Below are positions 17,758 to 26,281 of a DNA stretch of 64,000 nucleotides, piece after piece. The stretch spans positions 687,199 through 751,198 of the forward strand of contig JACJYC010000004.1 in NCBI GenBank assembly GCA_020636325.1, given 5' to 3'. A program made the position numbers and the translations under genes. Position 1 is the first letter of the stretch. Every line of letters starts with the position of its first letter. The notes under the pieces are model-generated. The model had not been told where the DNA came from. It saw only the letters and a program-made list of their open reading frames with translations, and ran no database searches. The stretch is from Lewinellaceae bacterium (GTDB lineage: Bacteria; Bacteroidota; Bacteroidia; Chitinophagales; Saprospiraceae).

Positions 17758-19884
17758 ATGGCGCTAGATTTTGTTCAGTTCATCGCCGGATCCTTGTCTT
17801 TGCCGGCCCATAAGGTTAAAAATACGTTGCAATTACTGGAGGGAGGAGCTACCGTACCCTTCATCGCCCGCTATCGGAAAGAAGCTACCGGCTCCCTCGA
17901 TGAAACGGAAATTCACGCCATCCAGAAGGAATCCAAAAGGATTGGCGACCTGGAAAAACGCAAAGAAGTCATCCTGGCTTCCATCGATGAACAGGGTAAA
18001 ATGACTCCCGACCTGAAAAAGCGGATCGAATCCTGTTTCAACCTGACAGAACTGGAAGACATTTACCTGCCTTACCGGCCGAAAAGGCGCACAAAAGCCA
18101 CCATCGCGAAGGAAAAAGGACTCGAGCCCCTGGCGCAGGCCTTGTTCGCCCAGGACCGCCATGATCTCAACCGGCTGGCCCAGCCCTTTATCGGCGGTGA
18201 AGTGGCGGACGTGGAAGACGCGCTCCAGGGCGCCCGCGACATCATTGCCGAGTGGGTAAATGAGGATGAAAAGGCGCGGAACCGAACCCGGCAGGTGTTT
18301 TCAAAGGAAGCTGTGATCCGATCCAAGGTTGCCCGCGGCAAAGAAGAGGAAGGGAGCAAATACCGGGATTATTTCGACTTTAGCGAGCCGCTCGCCAAAT
18401 GCCCTTCGCACAGGCTGCTGGCCATCAGGCGCGGTGAGGATGAAGGATTCCTGCGGGTGGTCATTGAGCCCGACGAAGAGGCTGCCCTGCCCGGACTGAC
18501 AAAGCTATTTGTGAAGGGATTCGGCGACGCCAGCGATCAGGTCCGGACGGCTGTCCAGGATGCTTATCAGCGGCTGCTGGCGCCATCGATTGAAACCGAA
18601 TTCCGGCATTCCTCCAAGGAAAAGGCCGACCTTGAGGCCATTAACGTGTTCACGGTCAATCTCCGGCAGTTGCTCCTGGCTCCGCCGCTCGGACAGAAAC
18701 GGGTATTGGGCATTGATCCCGGCTTCCGGACCGGCTGCAAAATCGTTTGTCTGGATGAGAACGGGCATTTGCTCCATAACGATACCATCTATCCGCACCC
18801 GCCTCAGAATGAAGATTTTATAGCAAAAAGAGTGCTGGCTGACCTGGTTGAAAAATACAGGATCGATGCCATTGCCGTCGGTAACGGTACGGCGGGCAGG
18901 GAAACCCAGGATGTATGCAAAGCTGCGGAATTCGGGCGTAAGGTCGAAATATTCATGGTCAATGAGGCCGGGGCTTCCATCTACTCCGCCTCCGAAGTGG
19001 CCCGCGAAGAATTCCCGGATTATGACGTGACGGTCCGCGGCGCGGTTTCCATCGGCCGCAGGCTGGTTGACCCGCTGGCTGAGCTCGTCAAGATCGACCC
19101 GAAGTCCATAGGCGTTGGCCAGTACCAGCACGATGTCAACCAGCCCTTGCTGAAAGAAAACCTGGACAAAGTGGTGGAAAGTTGCGTGAACTCGGTGGGG
19201 ATCAATGTCAATACGGCCAGCAAGGAATTGTTGACCTACGTATCAGGCCTGGGGCCCGTGCTGGCTGCCAATATTGTGACTTTCCGGAAAGAAAACGGTA
19301 CGTTCAAATCGAGGGAAGCTTTGAAAAAAGTGCCCCGCATGGGCGATAAGTCGTTTGAGCAATGCGCCGGTTTCCTGCGCATCCGGGATGGGAAAAATCC
19401 GTTGGACAATACGGCAGTCCACCCCGAACGGTACCACCTGGTGGCCCAGATGGCCGCTGACCTGGGGGTCGGCGTTGAGGAACTGATCCGGAACCCGAAA
19501 TTGGTCAAACAGATCGATCTTCGGCGGTACACCGACGAGCAGGTCGGGTTGCCTACCCTGAACGATATCGTCAGGGAAATGGAGAAACCCGGCCTCGACC
19601 CGAGAGGTGAAGCCAAGGCTTTCGAATTTGCAGCAGTCCGGTCAATTGACGACCTTCGCCCGGGAATGGTCTTGCCCGGCATCGTCAACAACATCACCAA
19701 TTTCGGGGCATTTGTGGACATCGGGGTGAAAGAAAGCGGATTGGTCCATGTTTCCCAACTGGCCAACCGGTTTGTGAAAAATCCGGCCGACGTGGTCAAA
19801 CTGCACCAGGCGGTTACGGTCAGGATACTGGAGATCGACTACCAGCGAAAAAGGATCCAGCTGACCATGAAAGACGTAAATTGA
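17758..19884 (+). CDS. tex: Tex family RNA-binding transcription accessory protein
   Basis: A 708-residue Tex protein. Domains in order: the N-terminal helical Tex region (VPFIARYRKEATGSLDE at 33-49), a YqgF/RNase H-like domain (VLGIDPGFRTGCKI at about 318-331), helix-hairpin-helix units (GINVNTASKELLTYVSGLG and FKSREALKKVPRMGDKSFEQ) and a C-terminal S1 domain (MVLPGIVNNITNFGAFVDIG, about 640-705). It binds RNA and is linked to transcription elongation and stress. The ORF is full length. The asparaginase-domain gene starts 5 bases after its stop, suggesting co-transcription. Confidence 0.96.
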   Translation: MALDFVQFIAGSLSLPAHKVKNTLQLLEGGATVPFIARYRKEATGSLDETEIHAIQKESKRIGDLEKRKEVILASIDEQGKMTPDLKKRIESCFNLTELEDIYLPYRPKRRTKATIAKEKGLEPLAQALFAQDRHDLNRLAQPFIGGEVADVEDALQGARDIIAEWVNEDEKARNRTRQVFSKEAVIRSKVARGKEEEGSKYRDYFDFSEPLAKCPSHRLLAIRRGEDEGFLRVVIEPDEEAALPGLTKLFVKGFGDASDQVRTAVQDAYQRLLAPSIETEFRHSSKEKADLEAINVFTVNLRQLLLAPPLGQKRVLGIDPGFRTGCKIVCLDENGHLLHNDTIYPHPPQNEDFIAKRVLADLVEKYRIDAIAVGNGTAGRETQDVCKAAEFGRKVEIFMVNEAGASIYSASEVAREEFPDYDVTVRGAVSIGRRLVDPLAELVKIDPKSIGVGQYQHDVNQPLLKENLDKVVESCVNSVGINVNTASKELLTYVSGLGPVLAANIVTFRKENGTFKSREALKKVPRMGDKSFEQCAGFLRIRDGKNPLDNTAVHPERYHLVAQMAADLGVGVEELIRNPKLVKQIDLRRYTDEQVGLPTLNDIVREMEKPGLDPRGEAKAFEFAAVRSIDDLRPGMVLPGIVNNITNFGAFVDIGVKESGLVHVSQLANRFVKNPADVVKLHQAVTVRILEIDYQRKRIQLTMKDVN

Positions 19885-19889
19885 ACATT

Positions 19890-20399
19890 ATGATCCAGGT
19901 TTTTGTAACCGGCGGCACTTTCGATAAAGAATATAATTTCATTGACGGCACCTTGTATTTCAAGGATACCCATTTGCCGAAAATGTTTGACCGGGGGCGT
20001 TGCACCGTGGATATCGATGTCAAGACCCTGATGATGCTGGACAGTCTTAAAATGACCGAAGCGGACCGGGAGATCATCGCCTATAATTGCAGGCGGGCTG
20101 AAGCCGACCGGATCGTGCTGACCCACGGAACCGATACCATGGTTGAAACGGCCCGGCACCTCGCCAATGCCGGCATTGAGGATAAGACGATTGTAATAAC
20201 GGGCGCTATGATCCCTTATGCCTTCGGCAATTCATCAGATGGATTTTTCAACCTCGGCGCCGCAATCGCATTTGTCCAGGTGCTGCAACCAGGCATATAC
20301 GTGGCCATGAACGGCCGGTTTTTTGACTGGAATAATGTCCGGAAAAATAAAAAAACAGGCTTTTTTGAAGAACTCGGCGGAGAATTCCTGCTGGAATAA
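19890..20399 (+). CDS. Single-domain asparaginase-like protein
   Basis: A 169-residue protein that matches only the N-terminal catalytic domain of type I/II L-asparaginases. Active-site elements are present: VTGGTFDKEY (nucleophile Thr), LTHGTDTMVE (Thr-Asp pair), TGAMIPYAFGNSSDGFFNL and NGRFFDWNNVRKNKK, where a Lys aligns with the catalytic Lys. The C-terminal domain, about 130 residues in normal enzymes, is absent, and rluA follows 24 bases later, so this is not a simple truncation with remnants. The ATG is preferred over a TTG that overlaps the tex stop. It may hydrolyse Asn or another amide; activity is unproven. Confidence 0.82.
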   Translation: MIQVFVTGGTFDKEYNFIDGTLYFKDTHLPKMFDRGRCTVDIDVKTLMMLDSLKMTEADREIIAYNCRRAEADRIVLTHGTDTMVETARHLANAGIEDKTIVITGAMIPYAFGNSSDGFFNLGAAIAFVQVLQPGIYVAMNGRFFDWNNVRKNKKTGFFEELGGEFLLE

Positions 20400-20423
20400 C
20401 CATACACAAGGCATAGACCGGAA

Positions 20424-21152
20424 ATGGCAAAGAATCAAATTGAAATTTTATACAAAGACGACCACCTGCTCGCTGTTGACAAGCCGCCGGGGTGGTTGTC
20501 GATCCCGGATCGTTACGAACCCGAAAAACCGAACCTTCAGCATTGGCTCGAAAAAACGGTCGGAAAGGTCTGGGTCCTTCACCGGCTGGACAGGGATACT
20601 TCCGGCGTCATATTATTTGCCCTTTCCGAGGCGGCTCACCGCGAGGTGTCGCTTCAGTTTGAGCACAGAACCGCGGATAAAAAATACCTTGCTCTGCTCG
20701 ACGGCAGGCTCCCCGATGATCAGGGAGCCATTGACCTGCCCATAGCTCAACATCCCGGCCAATCGGGCAAAATGGTCACACACCCGAAAGGCAAGCCGGC
20801 CCTGACCCTTTACCAGGTCGTTGAACGGTTCCATCACTATACCCTGGTGGAGGCAGACCTGAAAACGGGGCGAACCCACCAGATCCGGGTCCACTTTCAA
20901 TCCATCGGATTTCCGCTTGCCGTTGATCCGATGTACGGGCCCCGGAAGGAATTGTACCTGTCGGCCTTTAAAAAGAAGGGGTTCAGTATGGGAAAAGACC
21001 AGGAAGAGCGGCCATTGCTTACCCGAACGCCCCTGCATGCCCATACCCTGACCCTCACGCATCCGGTCAGCGGAGAGAAGATTACTTTTCAATCACCCGT
21101 CCCCAAGGATTTTTCTGCGGTGCTGAACCAGCTGGAAAAATGGGGGCGGTAA
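20424..21152 (+). CDS. RluA family pseudouridine synthase
   Basis: A 242-residue pseudouridine synthase with the RluA signature HRLDRDTSGVILFA; the catalytic Asp is D56. Further family motifs are KKYLALL and LKTGRTHQIRVHFQSIGFPLAVDPMYG. It lacks an N-terminal S4 domain. It isomerises uridine in rRNA or tRNA; the target site cannot be assigned. It is the third gene of the tex-asparaginase-rluA run. Confidence 0.92.
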   Translation: MAKNQIEILYKDDHLLAVDKPPGWLSIPDRYEPEKPNLQHWLEKTVGKVWVLHRLDRDTSGVILFALSEAAHREVSLQFEHRTADKKYLALLDGRLPDDQGAIDLPIAQHPGQSGKMVTHPKGKPALTLYQVVERFHHYTLVEADLKTGRTHQIRVHFQSIGFPLAVDPMYGPRKELYLSAFKKKGFSMGKDQEERPLLTRTPLHAHTLTLTHPVSGEKITFQSPVPKDFSAVLNQLEKWGR

Positions 21153-21164
21153 ACCGATTTCCCT

Positions 21165-21172
21165 TATCTTTG
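21165..21172 (+). promoter_or_regulatory. -7 box (TATCTTTG) upstream of the 2OG-Fe(II) oxygenase gene
   Basis: A perfect TAnnTTTG match ends 23 bases before the oxygenase ATG and separates this transcript from the preceding tex-led genes. No -33 TTG was seen. Confidence 0.4.
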
Positions 21173-21195
21173 CCCATCATTCTTAAATTTGAATA

Positions 21196-22050
21196 ATGAC
21201 TCAGGAAGCAGCTACCCGCCAGGTGATCCTCAACCACGACAAATGGGAAGCGGTCTTTGCTGAAAAAGCCGGGACCTATCAATCCGCACACCCTTATCCC
21301 TACGCCGTTTTTGAAGACTTTCTGGAGGTTCCGGCCGCCAAAATGGCTATGGATGCCTTTCCGAAGGTGAAAGACCAGGGGTGGATCCACTATGTTCATG
21401 TCAATGAAAAAAAGCATGGATTGAACAAAATGGACATGATTCCGCCTTATCTCCAGGAAGTGATCCGGGAACTGAACTGCGACAGGTTTGTAACCTATCT
21501 CAGCCGGCTGACCGGCATCGAGGGGCTCAAACCCGATCCGTCGCTGGAGGGCGGCGGCCTGCACCAGAGCCAGCGCGGCGGTTTTTTGAACATCCATGCC
21601 GATTTCACCGTACACCCCCACAAACGCAATTGGCGGCGCAGGGTAAACGTACTCGTCTACCTCAATGAAGACTGGCTGCCGGAATACCGCGGCGAACTGG
21701 AACTCTGGACGCGCGACATGAAAGCCTGCGCCCGGAAGGTGCTCCCGGTCTTCAATCGTTGCGTCATCTTCAATACGGATGAGGATTCCTACCACGGCCT
21801 GCCGGATCCGATCCAATGCCCGGAAGACATGACCCGGAAGTCCATTGCACTCTATTACTTCACGGAAGAAACAGCCGCCCCCCGGAAAAAAGCAACCAAC
21901 TACCGGGCCCGGCCCGATGACGGGATCAAAGGCCTGTTCATTTTCCTGGATAAAAAACTGGTCAGCTTTTACAATACGCTCAAGGGGTGGTTGGGGATCA
22001 ATGACGATTTTGTGAGCAAAGTGCTGAATCTGTTCAGCAGAAAAAAATAA
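21196..22050 (+). CDS. 2-oxoglutarate/Fe(II)-dependent oxygenase, prolyl-4-hydroxylase-like
   Basis: A 284-residue soluble protein with the double-stranded beta-helix oxygenase motif. The iron triad is H134-x-D136 in FLNIHADFTVH and H200 in DEDSYHGLPDP, and R214 in MTRKSIALYYF is placed to bind 2-oxoglutarate. RVNVLVYLNEDWLPEYRGELELW is typical of prolyl-4-hydroxylase-like bacterial members. The substrate may be a protein side chain or a small molecule. A GT39 membrane glycosyltransferase gene begins 20 bases after its stop, so the two may act in one modification pathway. Confidence 0.87.
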   Translation: MTQEAATRQVILNHDKWEAVFAEKAGTYQSAHPYPYAVFEDFLEVPAAKMAMDAFPKVKDQGWIHYVHVNEKKHGLNKMDMIPPYLQEVIRELNCDRFVTYLSRLTGIEGLKPDPSLEGGGLHQSQRGGFLNIHADFTVHPHKRNWRRRVNVLVYLNEDWLPEYRGELELWTRDMKACARKVLPVFNRCVIFNTDEDSYHGLPDPIQCPEDMTRKSIALYYFTEETAAPRKKATNYRARPDDGIKGLFIFLDKKLVSFYNTLKGWLGINDDFVSKVLNLFSRKK

Positions 22051-22070
22051 AAGCCGAATCTTCCTTTTCC

Positions 22071-23726
22071 ATGGGGCAAAAATTGAAATATTCCTTGTTG
22101 ATTGCCGGAATATCCGGTCTTTTTTTTACGCTTTTTCTGGGCGGCGTTCACCTTTTTGACTGGGACGAGATCAATTTTGCCGAGATCAGCCGCGAGATGT
22201 TGCTCACCAGGGATTATACCCGGGTTTACATCAATTTTCAGCCGTTCTGGGAAAAACCCCCGCTGTTTTTCTGGTTGCAGGCCCTGGCGATGGCCGGTAT
22301 GGGTGTCGGCGAGTTCGCCGCCCGGTTTCCGAATGCTGTTTGCGGGGCAGTTACCCTGGTGGTTATTTACCGGATAGGCCGTCAGTTTTTCAGTCATCGG
22401 TTCGGCTTGTTGTGGGCAGGCGCCTATTTCGGCTCGGTGCTGCCCTTCCTGTATTTCAAATCAGGCATCATTGACCCCTGGTTCAACTTGTTTATTTTTC
22501 TGGGGCTGTATCACTTTTTGCTGTTTCACTGGAAAAAGAACGGCTATGAGGGGATCCCGTTGAGGAAGAGTTACTGGACGTATCTTTTCTGGGCCGGATT
22601 CTTTACCGGAATGGGCATTCTCACCAAAGGCCAGGTCGCCTACCTGATCGTTTGCCTGACCCTGGGCGTGTACTGGATCTATCAGCGCTTCCGGTTTTAT
22701 GTCAACATACCGCAATTCCTGTTTTTTACCCTCGCAGCTACCCTGGTCACGCTGATCTGGTATGGAACGGAGACCCTGAAAAACGGCACCTGGTTTATCG
22801 AAGCCTTCAACAGGTACCAATACCGGCTGTTCAGCACCCACGATGCGGGCCACAAGGGGTTTCCGGGCTATCATTTCGCGGTTTTGCTGGTGGGGTGTTT
22901 CCCCGCTTCCATTTTTGCCATTCGCGCTTTTTTTGCCCAACCGGCGGAAGAAACGGACCAGCAGAATGATTTCAGGCGGTGGATGAAATTCCTGTTCTGG
23001 GTCGTCCTGATCCTGTTCTCGATCGTCCAGTCCAAGATCGTCCATTATTCCTCCATGTGTTATTTCCCGCTGACCTTTCTGGCGGCGCTGGTCATGGATA
23101 AAATTACCGGGAACAAGCTTGCGCTCAGCCGGTGGATGAAATTTGGGCTATGGATGATAGGCGGCGTTTATATGGCGGCCACCATAATCCTGCCGTTTGC
23201 CGCCAGAAATGCCGAACGATGGAAATTTTTGATCAAAGATCCTTTCGGAAAGGCTAACCTGGACGCTGCCGTGCACTGGACGGGCTGGGAGGCTGCGGCC
23301 GGATTCCTGCTTTTAGCCGCCGTGCTCGTTTTTTTCCGGTATGCCCGGAAAAATAACTGGCGGACAGCCTGGCCTGCCCTTTTTGGCGGGACGGCAGTTT
23401 TTATCATGCTTACCCTGGCAGGATTTATCGGCAGGATCGAGGGGTATTCCCAACGGGCGGCAATTGAGTTTTTTACCGCGAAGGCAGATGAGGATTGTTA
23501 TATCATTACCAAAGGGTACAAGTCCTACGCTCACCTGTTTTACGCCCGGAAAAGGCCCGTTTCGGACGCCCGAAGCTACGATGAAAACTGGCTTTTTACC
23601 GGTAAAACGGACAAGCCGGTCTACGTCGTGACCAAGATCAATAAAACTGCCGAATTGGAAAAAATGCCCGGCTTGAAAGAGATCGGAAGAAAAAATGGTT
23701 TCGTTTTCTACCAAAGAATTGATTAA
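22071..23726 (+). CDS. Glycosyltransferase family 39 membrane protein (ArnT/PMT-like)
   Basis: A 551-residue polytopic protein with about 11-12 membrane segments. The early loop after the first helix carries FDWDEINFAEISREML, with the acidic residues that mark the GT-C catalytic site of ArnT and protein mannosyltransferases, and WEKPPLFFWLQALAM follows as in ArnT. GT39 enzymes use polyprenyl-phosphate sugars on the periplasmic side to glycosylate lipid A, proteins or polymers. The C-terminal part after the last helix is a small soluble domain. It is probably co-transcribed with the preceding oxygenase gene. The acceptor is unknown. Confidence 0.88.
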   Translation: MGQKLKYSLLIAGISGLFFTLFLGGVHLFDWDEINFAEISREMLLTRDYTRVYINFQPFWEKPPLFFWLQALAMAGMGVGEFAARFPNAVCGAVTLVVIYRIGRQFFSHRFGLLWAGAYFGSVLPFLYFKSGIIDPWFNLFIFLGLYHFLLFHWKKNGYEGIPLRKSYWTYLFWAGFFTGMGILTKGQVAYLIVCLTLGVYWIYQRFRFYVNIPQFLFFTLAATLVTLIWYGTETLKNGTWFIEAFNRYQYRLFSTHDAGHKGFPGYHFAVLLVGCFPASIFAIRAFFAQPAEETDQQNDFRRWMKFLFWVVLILFSIVQSKIVHYSSMCYFPLTFLAALVMDKITGNKLALSRWMKFGLWMIGGVYMAATIILPFAARNAERWKFLIKDPFGKANLDAAVHWTGWEAAAGFLLLAAVLVFFRYARKNNWRTAWPALFGGTAVFIMLTLAGFIGRIEGYSQRAAIEFFTAKADEDCYIITKGYKSYAHLFYARKRPVSDARSYDENWLFTGKTDKPVYVVTKINKTAELEKMPGLKEIGRKNGFVFYQRID

Positions 23727-23825
23727 ATTTGCCATCAGCTCCCATTGAACACTCCTACTGATCTGTTTTCAAAGCTCAGAAACCACCAGTCTCATTTCGT
23801 GAAGTCAGGCACAAACCTTTGAAAA

Positions 23826-24092
23826 ATGAGCAAAACCAACAACACTAAGAAGCCGCTCGACCGGATTCACCTGCTGGAGCGTTTGCGGCGTAAAATTCAG
23901 TCTCCCAATGCGGGTTTGAAAGAAATTTCGGTAAAAAGTTCAGACCATCCGGTGCGTTCGTCCGGTCCCGGAAGAGGAGAAAATGAATCTCCGGCCAAAG
24001 AGGGAAAAGGCGGTCCCGGTCCTGCCGGTCAGGGAGACTTCAGCTTTCCGCCGGACCAGAAAAAACGGTTTGGTTTTTTTGGCAAGAAATGA
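23826..24092 (+). CDS. Small Lys/Gly/Pro-rich protein of unknown function
   Basis: An 88-residue reading frame with no recognised domain. The first 30 residues may form a basic helix (LDRIHLLERLRRKI); the rest is Gly/Ser/Pro-rich and probably disordered, ending KKRFGFFGKK. There is no signal peptide. It lies between the GT39 and pullulanase genes and convergent to the latter. The ATG and length look sensible and no larger gene covers it, but conservation has not been tested. Confidence 0.5.
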   Translation: MSKTNNTKKPLDRIHLLERLRRKIQSPNAGLKEISVKSSDHPVRSSGPGRGENESPAKEGKGGPGPAGQGDFSFPPDQKKRFGFFGKK

Positions 24093-24107
24093 CCGGACCG
24101 GCGCCAG

Positions 24108-26120
24108 CTATTCAACTGCGGCTAAGACAAGCGCTGAATAGGGCGATACGGTTATCTTCCGGGTAACCTTGTCCCACCCTTTTTCATTCAGGCCCCTGTC
24201 ATTCAGCATTACCGTCCATTGGCCCTCGGGTAATCCAATAACGGCAGGGTGGTCGTTGCCGTTAAAGACCACAAGTATGTCCTTCCAGGTGTCGCCGTTG
24301 GCATGGTTGCTGATCGTGAAAGCGACCGTCGATTGCCCCGTGTTTTCCAGGAAACGAAGATTTGTCCGGATCATCTCCGAGGTCGGCATCCGGAAAGCGG
24401 GGTGCGATTTACGCATGCGGATCAGGTCCTGAAAATAGGCGAAGACATCGGGGTATTGCGCCTTCCTGGACCAGTCCAGCCAGTTGACTTCCACCGGCGA
24501 TTCAAAAGAGTTCTCAACGCCGTTCTTGGTCCTCAGCATTTCTACGCCGGCGTGCAGAAAACTGATGCCTTGAGAACAGAGCACGATTGCGCCGGCCAGT
24601 TTCTGCATTTTTATCCGGTCGGCTTCGCTGGCCTCCGGAGCCGAAACAGCCAGCCGGTCCCAAAGGGTGTGGTTGTCGTGACAGGAAACGTAAGTGATGG
24701 TTTGAGCGGGCTCCGCCGCCCATGGAGACCTGGAGTAATTCACAGAATCGTAGTTGACCTGCGGATGCATCGTTGAAGCTGTCACGCCGAATTTAATGGA
24801 CTCTTCCAGCCCTTTCTTTCCGCTGACGAACCCCTTTTGGGTGGGGGTGAAAACATGCCCTTTTATGGCATCCCGGATATCATCGCTGAAGGCGGCAATG
24901 CCATCCAGTTTGTAGGTGTTGGCCTTCAGTGCACGCAGGCTGTCGGGCAGCGGGCTCGCTCCTGCGGTCCAGCCTTCTCCGTACATGAGGATGGTGGGGT
25001 CTATCCGGTCCAGCGCCCGGCGGATCAGGTTCATCGTCTCTATGTCATGGATGCCCATCAGGTCGAACCTGAACCCGTCGATATGGTAGGCGCGCGCCCA
25101 ATAGGTCACCGATTCGATGATGAATTTTCGCATCATGGCCCGCTCGGAGGCGGTTTCATTCCCGCAGGCTGAAGCGTTGGAAAACCCGCCGTCGGCATTT
25201 TGCCGGTAATAATACCCCGGTACGAGTTGGTTGAAATTCGAATCCTCCGTAGCGCCGGTATGGTTGTAGACGGCGTCCATGATCACCCGGATACCGTTTT
25301 CATGGAGGGTTTTGATCATGGATTTGACCTCCAGTATCCTGGTCAGGCCGTTGTTGGGGTCGGACGAAAAGCTGCCTTCCGGTACATTGTAATGCTGCGG
25401 ATCGTATCCCCAATTGTATCGCTGATCCTCCGGCTTGCTTTCGTCCAGGCTCCTGAAATCAAAAAAAGGCAGCAGGTGGACATGCGTTACCCCCAGGGAT
25501 TTGATGTGGTCAAGGCCGGTACTGACGCCTTTCGGTCCCTTTGTGCCGGTTTCGGCGAGCCCCGCGTATTTTCCCTTGTTTTGGATGCCGGATTCCGGGT
25601 ATGCCGACAAATCGCGGATGTTCAGTTCATAAATGACAGCATCCGTCGGCTGACCGAATGCCGGCCGCTGGTCATTTTCCCAACCTTCCGGATCGGATTT
25701 GTCAGGCGCTGTCACCATACCCCGCAAGCCGTTTACGCCTGCGGCGCGGGCATAAGGATCGGTCGTTTCATTCAACCACTTTCCCTTGATCTTCACCTGC
25801 AGGGTGTAATAATGCCCGTGAAGGTCGCCTTCGACCGTTTGTTGCCAAACTCCGTTATCTGCCCGTTGCATCGAAAAGGTCGCATCAGGCGCTCCCCCGC
25901 TGCCCGCCTGGTAGAGCCGGAGCGCCGCTTCTTCGGCGGTCGGCGACCACAATTTGAACATGGATTCGTTTTTGGAATAGGTAACGCCCAGATCTTGCCC
26001 GTCATAAACGGGATAGGATTCAAAATCCGGAAAATCCACGGGTTGGGGAGCTTGCTGGCAAGATGAAAGCATAACTGCAAAGATCAGAAATTTGCCGAAA
26101 TTGAAATGGATCCGCTTCAT
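24108..26120 (-). CDS. pulA: Type I pullulanase, lipoprotein (GH13)
   Basis: A 670-residue GH13 debranching enzyme for alpha-1,6 branches of pullulan, starch or glycogen. The start is taken at MKRIHFNFGKFLIF, giving a lipoprotein signal with lipobox LSSC (Cys21). An N-terminal CBM48-like domain (about 40-140) precedes the barrel. The type I pullulanase marker YNWGYDP is at 235-241; the nucleophile is D353 in GFRFDLMG and the acid/base E382 in YGEGW. It is probably anchored in the periplasm or on the outer membrane. No susC/susD pair lies nearby, so it is not in a standard polysaccharide-utilisation locus. Confidence 0.93.
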   Translation of the reverse strand: MKRIHFNFGKFLIFAVMLSSCQQAPQPVDFPDFESYPVYDGQDLGVTYSKNESMFKLWSPTAEEAALRLYQAGSGGAPDATFSMQRADNGVWQQTVEGDLHGHYYTLQVKIKGKWLNETTDPYARAAGVNGLRGMVTAPDKSDPEGWENDQRPAFGQPTDAVIYELNIRDLSAYPESGIQNKGKYAGLAETGTKGPKGVSTGLDHIKSLGVTHVHLLPFFDFRSLDESKPEDQRYNWGYDPQHYNVPEGSFSSDPNNGLTRILEVKSMIKTLHENGIRVIMDAVYNHTGATEDSNFNQLVPGYYYRQNADGGFSNASACGNETASERAMMRKFIIESVTYWARAYHIDGFRFDLMGIHDIETMNLIRRALDRIDPTILMYGEGWTAGASPLPDSLRALKANTYKLDGIAAFSDDIRDAIKGHVFTPTQKGFVSGKKGLEESIKFGVTASTMHPQVNYDSVNYSRSPWAAEPAQTITYVSCHDNHTLWDRLAVSAPEASEADRIKMQKLAGAIVLCSQGISFLHAGVEMLRTKNGVENSFESPVEVNWLDWSRKAQYPDVFAYFQDLIRMRKSHPAFRMPTSEMIRTNLRFLENTGQSTVAFTISNHANGDTWKDILVVFNGNDHPAVIGLPEGQWTVMLNDRGLNEKGWDKVTRKITVSPYSALVLAAVE

Positions 26121-26253
26121 TCGATTCAAAATTGGTGAGGGAGGTTTCAAACCAGGGGCAAAATAGTGATTTGTCCGGTTTTCAACGGATTTCCGATGAA
26201 TTGTAGGGGTTATCTCTCAATATTATTTTATTTTGCACGTTAAAACCAAATTG

Positions 26254-26277
26254 CCGGGAATTCCCGGTTAACCGGTT
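26254..26277. promoter_or_regulatory. Paired palindromes before the TPR-like/secG transcript
   Basis: CCGGGAATTCCCGG at 26254-26267 is a perfect 14-base palindrome, followed by AACCGGTT at 26270-26277, also self-complementary. They end five bases before the ATG at 26282. They could be an operator or an RNA hairpin that occludes the start. No T run follows, so it is not a terminator. Confidence 0.35.
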
Positions 26278-26281
26278 GATT

